DNA of 64,000 bases from Xylanibacillus composti (GTDB taxonomy: Bacteria > Bacillota > Bacilli > Paenibacillales > K13), in assembly GCF_018403685.1 (NCBI RefSeq), contig NZ_BOVK01000061.1, positions 1-64,000 of the forward strand, written 5' to 3'. Position 1 is the first letter of the stretch, and every line of letters starts with the position of its first letter. This document shows, piece by piece, positions 39,429 through 47,386 of the stretch. Both the position numbers and the translations under genes were made by a program. The notes beneath the pieces are model-generated. The model saw only the letters and a program-made list of their open reading frames with translations. It had not been told where the DNA came from and did not search any database.

Positions 39429-40244
39429 ATGAGCCAAGAAAACAAAAATCAGCAAAAACCAGATTCCGGTTCTCAACAAGAAAAACCGGCAATCAAGCAC
39501 GAGACTGCTGCAGGTACAACATCTTCATGGAAGAAGCTGCTTCGAAAAAAATGGGTATTTCCAGCGGCTTACATGGCAGCGGCAGCAATCATCCTAAGCT
39601 TAATGTGGGCCTATCAGGGATCAGAGCGAGATGCTTTGACCGATACGGATTTGACAGGCGGCGGATTGATCGCGGAAAGCGAAGATCCTACCGTGACCGA
39701 ATCGGTTCTCGGCGAAGAAGATGCTCTGCCAGTGACCGTGCCTGCAGAGAGCATGCAGTGGCCGTTCGTAGAACAAGAAGCTATGGATGTCATTATGCCG
39801 TTCTACGAAGAAACGGCGGATGCCGCGACGAAGCAAGCTGCAACGATCCAATACAACAACACGTTCATGTTCAGCACCGGATTGGCGCTTGCGCATCAGA
39901 ATGATGAGGCTTTTGAGGTGCTGGCCGCGATGAGCGGTACAGTCACACGCGCCGAACAGCTGCCGCTCGTGGGTAATGTTGTCGAAATTACGCATGAGGA
40001 TGGACTGAAGACCGTCTACCAAAGCTTAGGCGAGATTCGAGTCAAGATGAATGACCGTGTTTCGCAAGGCATGGTAATCGGCACGGCCGGACGCAATGAA
40101 CTGCAGAAGGACCTCGGCGTCCATTTGCAATTTGAAATTCAGGAAAATGACAGGCCAGTCAACCCGCAGGCGTATTTGCCTGCCCTGCATGGCATGGAAA
40201 TGGATGAAGCCGAGGCTGCCGACGCAGAGGTTGATGAGGGCTAG
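39429..40244 (+). CDS. spoIIQ: SpoIIQ-like M23/LytM-domain forespore protein
   Basis: 271 aa: basic cytoplasmic N-terminus, one transmembrane helix (about 43-61), an acidic linker, and a LytM domain (about 150-255). In mother cell-forespore channel models SpoIIQ binds SpoIIIAH across the intermembrane space. The zinc ligands of active M23 enzymes are lost: the first His/Asp motif reads STGLALA, and the usual HxH reads HLQFE. So it should be structural, not a peptidase. Position after spoIID and the sigma-F promoter support the call. RBS TGAGGTGATGG. Confidence 0.92.
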   Translation: MSQENKNQQKPDSGSQQEKPAIKHETAAGTTSSWKKLLRKKWVFPAAYMAAAAIILSLMWAYQGSERDALTDTDLTGGGLIAESEDPTVTESVLGEEDALPVTVPAESMQWPFVEQEAMDVIMPFYEETADAATKQAATIQYNNTFMFSTGLALAHQNDEAFEVLAAMSGTVTRAEQLPLVGNVVEITHEDGLKTVYQSLGEIRVKMNDRVSQGMVIGTAGRNELQKDLGVHLQFEIQENDRPVNPQAYLPALHGMEMDEAEAADAEVDEG

Positions 40245-40271
40245 GCAGGCGCAAGGATAAAACAGTGGAAC

Positions 40272-40320
40272 AAAAAGCAGCTTGAGCGATGAAATGCTCG
40301 GGCTGCTTTTATTTTTTTTT
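40272..40320 (+). terminator. Intrinsic terminator of spoIIQ
   Basis: AAAAGCAGC-TT-GAGC pairs with GCTC-GG-GCTGCTTTT around a short loop (40273-40310), followed by ATTTTTTTTT. Confidence 0.9.
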
Positions 40321-40470
40321 GGCGCGGCAAGCAGCTGCCCTTGCCGGAGCTGGTTGATGAGCCATAAAGCCAGGCTGGTCAAGGGCATGCGACTGGCGGA
40401 GAAAACGCGAGAAAAAGTGTGCTCTGCAAAAAGTTTCGTGCGAAAAGAGCCTGTCAGGCTTGGAAACAAA

Positions 40471-40498
40471 GCATATATAGGCCGACCACTCATATAAT
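40471..40498 (+). promoter_or_regulatory. Sigma-E promoter of spoIIID
   Basis: -10 CATATAAT (40491-40498) matches CATAYAHT exactly. The -35 GCATATA (40471-40477) fits KMATATT except the last base, at 13-bp spacing. It lies 34 bp before the GTG start. spoIIID is a sigma-E gene in Bacillus. Confidence 0.7.
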
Positions 40499-40532
40499 GT
40501 ACCAAACTATCTCGAGTAGGGAGGCGAGGGGC

Positions 40533-40820
40533 GTGCACGATTACATCAAGGAGAGAACCATCAAGATCGGTCGCAGTTTGGTCGAATCGCGCAACACGGT
40601 CCGTATGATTGCGAAGCAGTTCGGGGTATCCAAAAGCACGGTGCACAAAGATTTGACGGAACGATTGCCCGAGATCAACCCGGAGCTGGCCAATCAGGTG
40701 AAGACGATTCTGGAGTATCACAAATCGATCCGCCATCTTCGCGGCGGGGAGGCCACCAAGATCAAGTACAGAAAGCAAAAGGATACGGAATCGGAATCAG
40801 AAACGCTGGTTCTTCAGTAG
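40533..40820 (+). CDS. spoIIID: Sporulation transcriptional regulator SpoIIID
   Basis: 95 aa mother-cell DNA-binding protein that adjusts the sigma-E regulon. The helix-turn-helix lies at about residues 22-43 (VRMIAKQFGVSKSTVHKDLTERLPEINP), followed by a basic C-terminal helix (RHLRGGEATKIKYRKQK). GTG 40533 gives the standard N-terminus MHDYIKERTIKIG and follows AGGGAGG; upstream starts give no homologous sequence. Confidence 0.96.
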   Translation: MHDYIKERTIKIGRSLVESRNTVRMIAKQFGVSKSTVHKDLTERLPEINPELANQVKTILEYHKSIRHLRGGEATKIKYRKQKDTESESETLVLQ

Positions 40821-40842
40821 CAGTCATAGGCTCCTGAACGAA

Positions 40843-40858
40843 TTTTTCCTAGGAAAAA
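40843..40858. other. Perfect 16-bp palindrome between spoIIID and mbl
   Basis: TTTTTCCTAGGAAAAA is a perfect palindrome 23 bp after spoIIID and about 100 bp before mbl. It could be an operator or weak bidirectional terminator. Confidence 0.5.
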
Positions 40859-40958
40859 AGGATTTCTCAGATCGATGTCGAATTTTAGCGTAGGTGCTTT
40901 ATGTATATATACAAGCGATCGGAATAAAACGGCTGCAGTCAGGGAGGATTTATAAGTA

Positions 40959-41957
40959 ATGTTCGGCAAAGATATCGGTATCGATCTGGGAACAGCAAAT
41001 GTACTTATTCACGTCAAGGGGCGCGGCGTTGTCTTGAATGAACCTTCTGTCGTCGCAATCGAAAGCGAGACCAAGCGAGTCCTGGCAGTGGGCGAAGAGG
41101 CGAGGCGAATGGTCGGGAGGACGCCCGGCAATATTATCGCGATTCGTCCTCTGAAAGATGGTGTCATCGCTGATTTTGAGATTACAGAGGTCATGCTCAA
41201 GCACTTTATCGGCAGAGTGGGGGGCAAGAAGTGGTACGCCCATCCGCGCATTCTGATCTGCGCCCCAACGAACATCACTTCCGTGGAGCAAAAAGCGATT
41301 CGCGAGGCAGCGGAACGAAGCGGCGCCAAGGAAGTATTTTTGGAAGAGGAACCGAAGGCGGCAGCCATCGGTGCAGGCATGGATATCTTCCAGCCGAGCG
41401 GCAATATGGTTGTCGACATAGGTGGCGGAACGACCGACGTAGCCGTCCTTTCGATGGGGGATGTGGTCACCGCCTCCTCTATTAAGGTCGCAGGGGACAA
41501 GTTCGATATCGCGATCTCCAAGTATATCAAGGATAAATACAAGCTGCTGATCGGCGAGCGAACAGCCGAGGAAATCAAACTGCAAATCGGCACAGTGCTT
41601 GCCGGCGGACGGGACGAGCAGCTCGATATTCGCGGACGGGATATGGTTACCGGTCTGCCCCTCACGGTAACGATTGAGTCCTGGGAGGTTCGCGAAGCGC
41701 TGTGGGATTCGGTATCCGCAATCATTGCCGCTGCGAAGTCGGTATTGGAACGGACTCCGCCGGAGCTGTCGGCGGACATTATCGACCGCGGCGTCATCTT
41801 GACGGGCGGCGGCGGCATGCTGCACGGATTGGATCAGCTGATGGCGGAGGAACTCAAGGTTCCGGTATTGGTAGCGGAAGACCCTATGCATTGCGTGGTC
41901 AAAGGGACGGGCATCATGCTGGACAACCTGGACCGCGTGTCGAAGAAGAAATTTTAA
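40959..41957 (+). CDS. mbl: MreB-like cell-shape actin Mbl
   Basis: 332 aa bacterial actin that guides lateral wall synthesis. Phosphate-binding loops DIGIDLGTANVLI and VVDIGGGTTDVAV, plus the adenosine motif GVILTGGGGMLHG, are intact. The position after spoIIID and before flhO/flhP identifies it as Mbl, not MreB. GGGAGGA precedes ATG. Confidence 0.95.
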   Translation: MFGKDIGIDLGTANVLIHVKGRGVVLNEPSVVAIESETKRVLAVGEEARRMVGRTPGNIIAIRPLKDGVIADFEITEVMLKHFIGRVGGKKWYAHPRILICAPTNITSVEQKAIREAAERSGAKEVFLEEEPKAAAIGAGMDIFQPSGNMVVDIGGGTTDVAVLSMGDVVTASSIKVAGDKFDIAISKYIKDKYKLLIGERTAEEIKLQIGTVLAGGRDEQLDIRGRDMVTGLPLTVTIESWEVREALWDSVSAIIAAAKSVLERTPPELSADIIDRGVILTGGGGMLHGLDQLMAEELKVPVLVAEDPMHCVVKGTGIMLDNLDRVSKKKF

Positions 41958-41973
41958 CGGGAGGCCTTTGCGC

Positions 41974-42915
41974 ATGTTAAGAGGATTATATACAGCGGCG
42001 TCCGGCCTGACTGCGAATCAGCGCAGACACGATACGATCACGAACAACATTGCGAATCTCAACACCCCTGGCTACAAGCAGGTGACAGCGGCGTCACGTT
42101 CCTTTCCGGAGATGCTGATTGCCTTGACGCATGGACAGCAGTCAACGCCGATAGGCCGCATCAACACTGGTGTATTTATTGAAGAGAACCTGCCGTTGTT
42201 CACGCAAGGGGATTTGATCGAGACAGCAAACAGCGCCGATTTTGCCATTGTCTCCAATATCCGTGTAGCTGAGAACGTTGGCGGAGAGCTGGTGGAGATT
42301 GCATTTGACGAGTCGGGCAAGGGACTGAACCAGGCCGGCCAAACCGTCTATCAGCCGCAGGCTTTCTTCACCTTGCGGAATGACGCGGGGGAGGAGCGCT
42401 ATACGCGAATCGGCAAATTTATGCTGAATGGCGGCGGTGAATTGGTTACGTTGAATGGCAACCGATTGATCGGCCGCACGGGGGAGCCGATTACGTTCGC
42501 CGGCGCGACAATTGCAGGGTTGCCTGATGAGGAGCAGCCGGTTGTCTTCTCGCTGGATCAGATCAAAGTAGAGTCGGACGGCAGCATGTATGATGCCAAT
42601 ACAGGGTTGGCGATTCTCGATCAGGCGGGCAATCCGATGGCGCTTCGCTTAGCGCAAGTGGACAACCCTTACCGGCTGATCCGAGAAGGCGACGGCAATT
42701 ATCGGCTGGATGAAGGGGAAGTACCTCCTCAACAAGTGCAGAATCTGGCTCAAATTTCAATTGAGCAGGGCTTTATCGAACGCTCGAACGTCGACTCCAC
42801 CCAATCTATGATCGATTTGATGGCGGCGCAGCGGGCGTATGAAGCCAACCAGCGGATGGTTCAATATTATGATCGCAGCCTCGAAAAGGCTGTCAACGAG
42901 ATTGGCCGCGTGTAA
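41974..42915 (+). CDS. flhO: Flagellar hook-basal body (rod) protein FlhO
   Basis: 313 aa of the FlgF/FlgG family, a distal-rod component. The N-terminal LRGLYTAASGLTANQRRHDTITNNIANLNTPGYKQ motif and the C-terminal QGFIERSNVDSTQSMIDLMAAQRAYEANQRMVQ helix form the rod coiled coil. Start ATG 41974, 8 nt after GGGAGG; TTG 41968 is less likely. Paired with flhP. Confidence 0.94.
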   Translation: MLRGLYTAASGLTANQRRHDTITNNIANLNTPGYKQVTAASRSFPEMLIALTHGQQSTPIGRINTGVFIEENLPLFTQGDLIETANSADFAIVSNIRVAENVGGELVEIAFDESGKGLNQAGQTVYQPQAFFTLRNDAGEERYTRIGKFMLNGGGELVTLNGNRLIGRTGEPITFAGATIAGLPDEEQPVVFSLDQIKVESDGSMYDANTGLAILDQAGNPMALRLAQVDNPYRLIREGDGNYRLDEGEVPPQQVQNLAQISIEQGFIERSNVDSTQSMIDLMAAQRAYEANQRMVQYYDRSLEKAVNEIGRV

Positions 42916-42945
42916 TCAACCGGAAGGACTTGAGGTGAGTCAGAA

Positions 42946-43854
42946 ATGAACAACTCCATTATTAATGCGTCTGTTTCCTTGCATGCGCTTCAGCAAAAAC
43001 TGGATTTGCTCGCCAACAACGTTGCAAATGTGAATACGGAAGGCTATAAGCGGCGAGAAGTATCATTCCAGGATGTTCTGACAGCGGTGAAGCAGCAGCC
43101 TGAGGATTTCGAACTGCCCGGTCGGCGCACGCCGCTCGGCATTACTGAATCATGGGGCGCGCGCATTAGCCCGGTGCAGATCAACTTCGAGCAAGGCTCA
43201 TTGAAGAGTACCGAGCAGCCGCTCGATATTGCCTTGGAGGGCAATGCGATGATTGAGCTGTTCGAGGTGCAGCGTGGTCCTGACGGCCAGCCTCTTCTTG
43301 GAGCGGATGGTCAGCCGTTGATGGATCGATATTTTACACGCGGCGGATCATTCAAGATCGTGCAGACGGAACCCGGCAGCATGAACGGCTATTTGGCTAC
43401 ACAGGACGGGCATCTGGTTCGCAATATCAACTTCGAGGGCGAGCTGGCGCCGATTTTGATTCCGCTGAATCACCGCATCGTCATTGACACGAACGGCAAC
43501 ATTAGTGTATATAACGATCAATCGGACAGTGAGCTGCCAACTGTAATGGGAACGCTGCCTCTGTATCAGATCAAGCGTCCGCAGCTATTGGAGAATGCCG
43601 GCAACAACTTGTTCCGGGTAGCCGACAATGCCGTGGGCAATGACGATGTCATGGAAGCGATCAACCTGAATGGACCGCGTACAGCTGCTACGAGGGATAT
43701 TCAAGTGCGGCAAGGATTTATCGAGATGTCCAATGTGAATCTGACCGAACAGATGACAGAATTGATTGCGGTTCAGCGGGCATATCAGCTTACCGCACGC
43801 GCATTGACCAGCGCCGACCGCTTGAGTGAGATGGCTAATAACCTGCGCAGTTAA
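42946..43854 (+). CDS. flhP: Flagellar hook-basal body (rod) protein FlhP
   Basis: 302 aa, FlgG-like. LHALQQKLDLLANNVANVNTEGYKRREV at the start and QGFIEMSNVNLTEQMTELIAVQRAYQLTARAL at the end. A 30-bp gap separates it from flhO. The middle holds a Gly/Pro-rich loop (RGPDGQPLLGADGQPL). Confidence 0.94.
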   Translation: MNNSIINASVSLHALQQKLDLLANNVANVNTEGYKRREVSFQDVLTAVKQQPEDFELPGRRTPLGITESWGARISPVQINFEQGSLKSTEQPLDIALEGNAMIELFEVQRGPDGQPLLGADGQPLMDRYFTRGGSFKIVQTEPGSMNGYLATQDGHLVRNINFEGELAPILIPLNHRIVIDTNGNISVYNDQSDSELPTVMGTLPLYQIKRPQLLENAGNNLFRVADNAVGNDDVMEAINLNGPRTAATRDIQVRQGFIEMSNVNLTEQMTELIAVQRAYQLTARALTSADRLSEMANNLRS

Positions 43855-43891
43855 GCGGTAAATAAAGATCAAAAGGGGAACTAGTGCGGAC

Positions 43892-44194
43892 ATGCATGAT
43901 CACGGAACAGAAAGCAGACGCCCAAGGCAGGAGGCGGAACAACCGAATCGCTCAGGAGCCAAGCCGGCGGCCGCCGGAGACGGCAGACCGAAGGCAAAGG
44001 CAAGCAAGCAGCCTCCATGGCTGAGGATCACACTTCGCATCTTGCGCTATCTTATTGTGCCGGTTGCTTGTGTCATTGCTTTGTACGTGGGGCTGTATGT
44101 GGGCTATGTGACATTAGGGGACCAGAGTGCAGGGGACATCTGGAAGCCGGAAACGTGGAAGCATGTATTTGATTTGGTGTTTGCCAAGGAATAG
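43892..44194 (+). CDS. EpuA-like small membrane protein (often mislabelled RNA polymerase subunit beta)
   Basis: 100 aa: a disordered Arg/Pro/Ala-rich cytoplasmic part (1-42) and one transmembrane helix (about 52-75) followed by a short conserved tail (GDIWKPETWKHVFDLVFAKE). This fits the EpuA family (PF11772). The database label as an RNA polymerase subunit is misleading. Function unknown. The 44195-44350 gap shows no clear element other than a lone TATAAT at 44320. Confidence 0.8.
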   Translation: MHDHGTESRRPRQEAEQPNRSGAKPAAAGDGRPKAKASKQPPWLRITLRILRYLIVPVACVIALYVGLYVGYVTLGDQSAGDIWKPETWKHVFDLVFAKE

Positions 44195-44360
44195 TCTTGA
44201 TGATTTGCCTCTGATTCTGCCGTCCTTAGCAGGAATGGCCGGGACAGGGGCTTTCTTTCGTTTTGGGCGTGCAGCATATTGCCTGAGATGACAAAGTTTT
44301 CTTTTCGCTTCAAGCCATGTATAATGAATGAGGAAACTGCCGGATAGGGAGATGACACGC

Positions 44361-44885
44361 TTGAATCTGCCGAATATGCTTACAATCTGCCGATTTTTGT
44401 TGGTGCCTGTATATGTAGCCGTATTCGCTGCAGGGCAGCATGTGGGTGCCTTCGCTGTGCTCGTCATCGCCGGTGCGACAGATGTGCTGGACGGCTATAT
44501 TGCCCGCTCTCGCGGACTGGTCACGCAAGTGGGCAGCATGCTTGATCCGCTGGCGGATAAGACGATGATGCTGGCGGTCATTATTACGCTGCTGGCTGCG
44601 GGGATGATTCCATGGCAGCTGGCGTTGATTTTATTCCTGCGAGATGCCGCTATGATTGTAGGCTCGGCGGTGTTTCACTTTCGGGGCAAGAAGACCGTTC
44701 CTGCAAACTGGATGGGCAAGCTTACAACGGCGCTCTATTATGTCGTGCTGATGTTCGTCTTTTTTGACCTGCCATACGCGATACCGCTGTTGTGGCTCGT
44801 TCTTCTGCTGTCGTTCGGCACCTCGATCGTCTATATTTGGAAATTTCGGATGCTCAACCACATGACGCGCCACCGGGCATCGTAA
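44361..44885 (+). CDS. CDP-alcohol phosphatidyltransferase (PgsA-like)
   Basis: 174 aa from TTG 44361, which places GGGAG about 9 nt upstream and gives the usual MNLPNMLTICR start; ATG 44352 or 44328 are alternatives with worse spacing. The full CDP-alcohol transferase signature is visible: D41, D44, G45, A48, R49, G58, D62, D66. Five to six transmembrane helices. It likely makes phosphatidylglycerol phosphate or a related lipid. It is not near the usual pgsA neighbours, so it may be a second paralogue. Confidence 0.85.
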   Translation: MNLPNMLTICRFLLVPVYVAVFAAGQHVGAFAVLVIAGATDVLDGYIARSRGLVTQVGSMLDPLADKTMMLAVIITLLAAGMIPWQLALILFLRDAAMIVGSAVFHFRGKKTVPANWMGKLTTALYYVVLMFVFFDLPYAIPLLWLVLLLSFGTSIVYIWKFRMLNHMTRHRAS

Positions 44886-44904
44886 ATGTGAAGCAGGAAA
44901 AGAA

Positions 44905-44960
44905 CATGCTTGCCCGTCTGTCCGATCCATTCCGGGATGTCGGCTTTCCAGGCAAGCATG
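44905..44960 (+). other. Large stem-loop between the PgsA-like gene and fabZ
   Basis: CATGCTTGCC (44905-44914) pairs perfectly with GGCAAGCATG (44951-44960). The 36-nt loop can fold further (CCGA near 44922 with TCGG near 44940). It is followed by CTCTCTTA, a poor U tract. Terminator or structured leader. Confidence 0.5.
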
Positions 44961-45080
44961 CTCTCTTATATCAACCCTCGCTACTGCAGATCACGAGGGG
45001 GACATTTCTTAGTGTGACTACAAGATAGTGGTTTTATACGGGACAAAGATTTCGTCAACTCGAAAGGGGATTCCAATCAG

Positions 45081-45518
45081 ATGACTGTACTCGATATTCG
45101 CCAAATTCAAGAGATTATTCCGCATCGCCCTCCGTTTCTGCTGATTGATCGCATCATCGAGGTGGAACCCGGCAAACGGGCCGTCGGATTGAAAAATGTT
45201 ACGATGAACGAGCCATTCTTCGTGGGCCACTTCCCGGGCTATCCGGTCATGCCCGGTGTGCTGATTGTAGAGGCGCTGGCCCAGGTCGGCAGCGTTGCGA
45301 TGCTGATGGTTGAGCAAAATAAAGGCAAGCTGGGCTTCTTCGCGGGCATAGACGGATTTCGTTTTCGCGATCAAGTGAAACCAGGCGATACGCTGCAACT
45401 CGAAGTGGAAATCACTCGTCTAAAAGGTGCAGTGGGCAAAGGCAAAGCCGTGGCGAGGGTGGAAGATAAGGTCGTAGCCGAGGGTGAGTTGATGTTTGCC
45501 CTGTCGGATCAACAGTAA
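45081..45518 (+). CDS. fabZ: 3-hydroxyacyl-[ACP] dehydratase FabZ
   Basis: 145 aa hot-dog-fold enzyme of type II fatty-acid synthesis. Catalytic H50 and E64 lie in [28 protein letters not shown] precedes the ATG. It stands alone, about 195 bp after the PgsA-like gene. Confidence 0.96.
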   Translation: MTVLDIRQIQEIIPHRPPFLLIDRIIEVEPGKRAVGLKNVTMNEPFFVGHFPGYPVMPGVLIVEALAQVGSVAMLMVEQNKGKLGFFAGIDGFRFRDQVKPGDTLQLEVEITRLKGAVGKGKAVARVEDKVVAEGELMFALSDQQ

Positions 45519-45597
45519 GCAAGGGTTCTCTGCCAGTGGAGTGAAACAAGCCAATCATTCCTATACTAAATAAGGAACAAAGGAGAGGAAATCAGGT

Positions 45598-47304
45598 ATG
45601 GCGGAAACTCAAACACTTGCGATGGAGAGATATCAAGCATGGTTGGCGGATCCGAATATCGATGAAGCGACGAAGGAGGAGCTCCGTTCCATTGCGGACG
45701 ACGCGCAGGAGATCGAGGACCGCTTCTTCCGCGAGCTCGCATTCGGAACGGGAGGCTTGCGCGGGGTAATCGGCGCAGGAACGAATCGCATGAATCGCTA
45801 CATAGTAGGGAAAGCAACGCAAGGACTGGCCCAATACGTTCGGCGCATCGCAGGGGAGGGACAGCCCGCTGTGGCCATCGCGTACGATTCCCGGCACCAG
45901 TCACCTGAGTTCGCACTCGAAGCAGCCCGTGTGCTGGCTGGCAATGGGGTGCGTGCGTATGTGTTTCCAGAGCTGCGGCCCACTCCGGAGCTGTCCTTCG
46001 CGGTCCGGCATCTTCAGGCGACTGCCGGCATTGTTATTACGGCGAGCCACAATCCGCCTGAATATAACGGCTACAAGGTGTACGGCGCCGACGGAGGCCA
46101 GCTTGTGCCGGCCGATGCGGAACAGGTTATCGCGGAAATCCGGGATATTGCGACATTCGACGAGATCAAGCGGATGGAGCAACAAGAGGCAGAGCGCCAA
46201 GGGCTGCTCGTCTGGCTGGACGCAAGTGTCGATGAGGCTTTTATTTCGGCTTTGGCTCGGGTGAGTTTCAGCAGCAAGTTTGCGATTCCGGAAGATTTCC
46301 AGGTTGTTTATACACCGCTGCACGGCACGGGCAACAGGCCAGTGCGTGCAGCGCTTCAAGCGATCGGCGTCAAGCATGTGCATGTCGTGGCCGAGCAGGA
46401 AATGCCTGACCCTAACTTCTCCACGGTGAAATCGCCGAATCCGGAGGAGCGGGATGCATTCCGGCTGGCCATTCAGAAGGCGGAGGCGATTGGCGCGGAT
46501 GTGGTGATCGGTACGGATCCCGATGCGGATCGGATGGGCGCTGTGGTGAAGGATCGCAGCGGACAATATGCGGTGCTGAGCGGCAACCAGTCCGGAGCCA
46601 TTATGGCGCACTATTTGCTCAGCCGCATGAAAGAGGAAGGCACGCTGCCCGCGAACGGTGCTGTGATCAAGACCATTGTTACCAGCGAGATGGGCGCGTG
46701 CATTGCGGAGAGCTTCGGCATGAAGACGCTGAACACGTTGACCGGCTTCAAATATATTGGCGAGAAAATGACGGAGTTCGAGCGCACAGGCGAGCATACC
46801 TTCTTGTTCGGCTATGAAGAAAGCTATGGCTATCTGGCAGGCGACTATGCCAGGGATAAGGACGCAGTTGTCGCCAGCATGCTGATCTGTGAGGCGGCAG
46901 CTTGGTACAAAAGCCACGGCAAGAGTCTGGCTGACGTCTTGGAAGAGCTTTATGAGCAATTCGGTTATTTCCTGGAAGCCCTGGAATCGCGGACGATGAA
47001 AGGCAAGACCGGAATGGAGCGCATTGCGGCGATCATGGAGGACTGGCGTGCCCAGCCGCCGGCGGAAGTGGCTGGGGTAAAGGTCCGTCAACTTCTGGAT
47101 TACTCGCAGGGCATTGACGGATTGCCGAAGGAAAATGTGCTGAAATTCATGCTAGAGGACGGTTCGTGGTTTTGCTTGCGTCCATCGGGTACGGAGCCGA
47201 AAATCAAAGTATACTTTGCCGTTTGCCGGGATTCCGGCGAAGCCTCGCACAAGGCGCTGCAGGCATTGGTGACCGATGTAATGGCTCGCGTTGACCGCAT
47301 GTAA
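45598..47304 (+). CDS. pgcA: Phospho-sugar mutase (phosphoglucomutase/phosphomannomutase, PgcA type)
   Basis: 568 aa alpha-D-phosphohexomutase. The active-site phosphoserine is S150 in TASHNP, the metal loop is GTDPDADRMG, the sugar loop is GYEESYGY, and the phosphate-binding loop is RPSGTEPKIK. It interconverts glucose-1-P and glucose-6-P or the mannose forms, supplying nucleotide-sugar precursors for nearby surface-polymer genes. RBS AAGGAGAGG. Confidence 0.93.
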   Translation: MAETQTLAMERYQAWLADPNIDEATKEELRSIADDAQEIEDRFFRELAFGTGGLRGVIGAGTNRMNRYIVGKATQGLAQYVRRIAGEGQPAVAIAYDSRHQSPEFALEAARVLAGNGVRAYVFPELRPTPELSFAVRHLQATAGIVITASHNPPEYNGYKVYGADGGQLVPADAEQVIAEIRDIATFDEIKRMEQQEAERQGLLVWLDASVDEAFISALARVSFSSKFAIPEDFQVVYTPLHGTGNRPVRAALQAIGVKHVHVVAEQEMPDPNFSTVKSPNPEERDAFRLAIQKAEAIGADVVIGTDPDADRMGAVVKDRSGQYAVLSGNQSGAIMAHYLLSRMKEEGTLPANGAVIKTIVTSEMGACIAESFGMKTLNTLTGFKYIGEKMTEFERTGEHTFLFGYEESYGYLAGDYARDKDAVVASMLICEAAAWYKSHGKSLADVLEELYEQFGYFLEALESRTMKGKTGMERIAAIMEDWRAQPPAEVAGVKVRQLLDYSQGIDGLPKENVLKFMLEDGSWFCLRPSGTEPKIKVYFAVCRDSGEASHKALQALVTDVMARVDRM

Positions 47305-47337
47305 GGCAGACTGGCCATGCAATAAGCAATTGGTACA

Positions 47338-47362
47338 GCCTCTTCGGAAATTCCGAAGAGGC
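47338..47362. terminator. Near-perfect palindrome, probable terminator of the mutase gene
   Basis: GCCTCTTCGG (47338-47347) pairs with CCGAAGAGGC (47353-47362) around AAATT, followed by AGACTTTT. It begins 34 bp after the mutase stop and ends 24 bp before the next start, so it can also affect that leader. Confidence 0.6.
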
Positions 47363-47386
47363 AGACTTTTACAAGGAGTGAATCAT

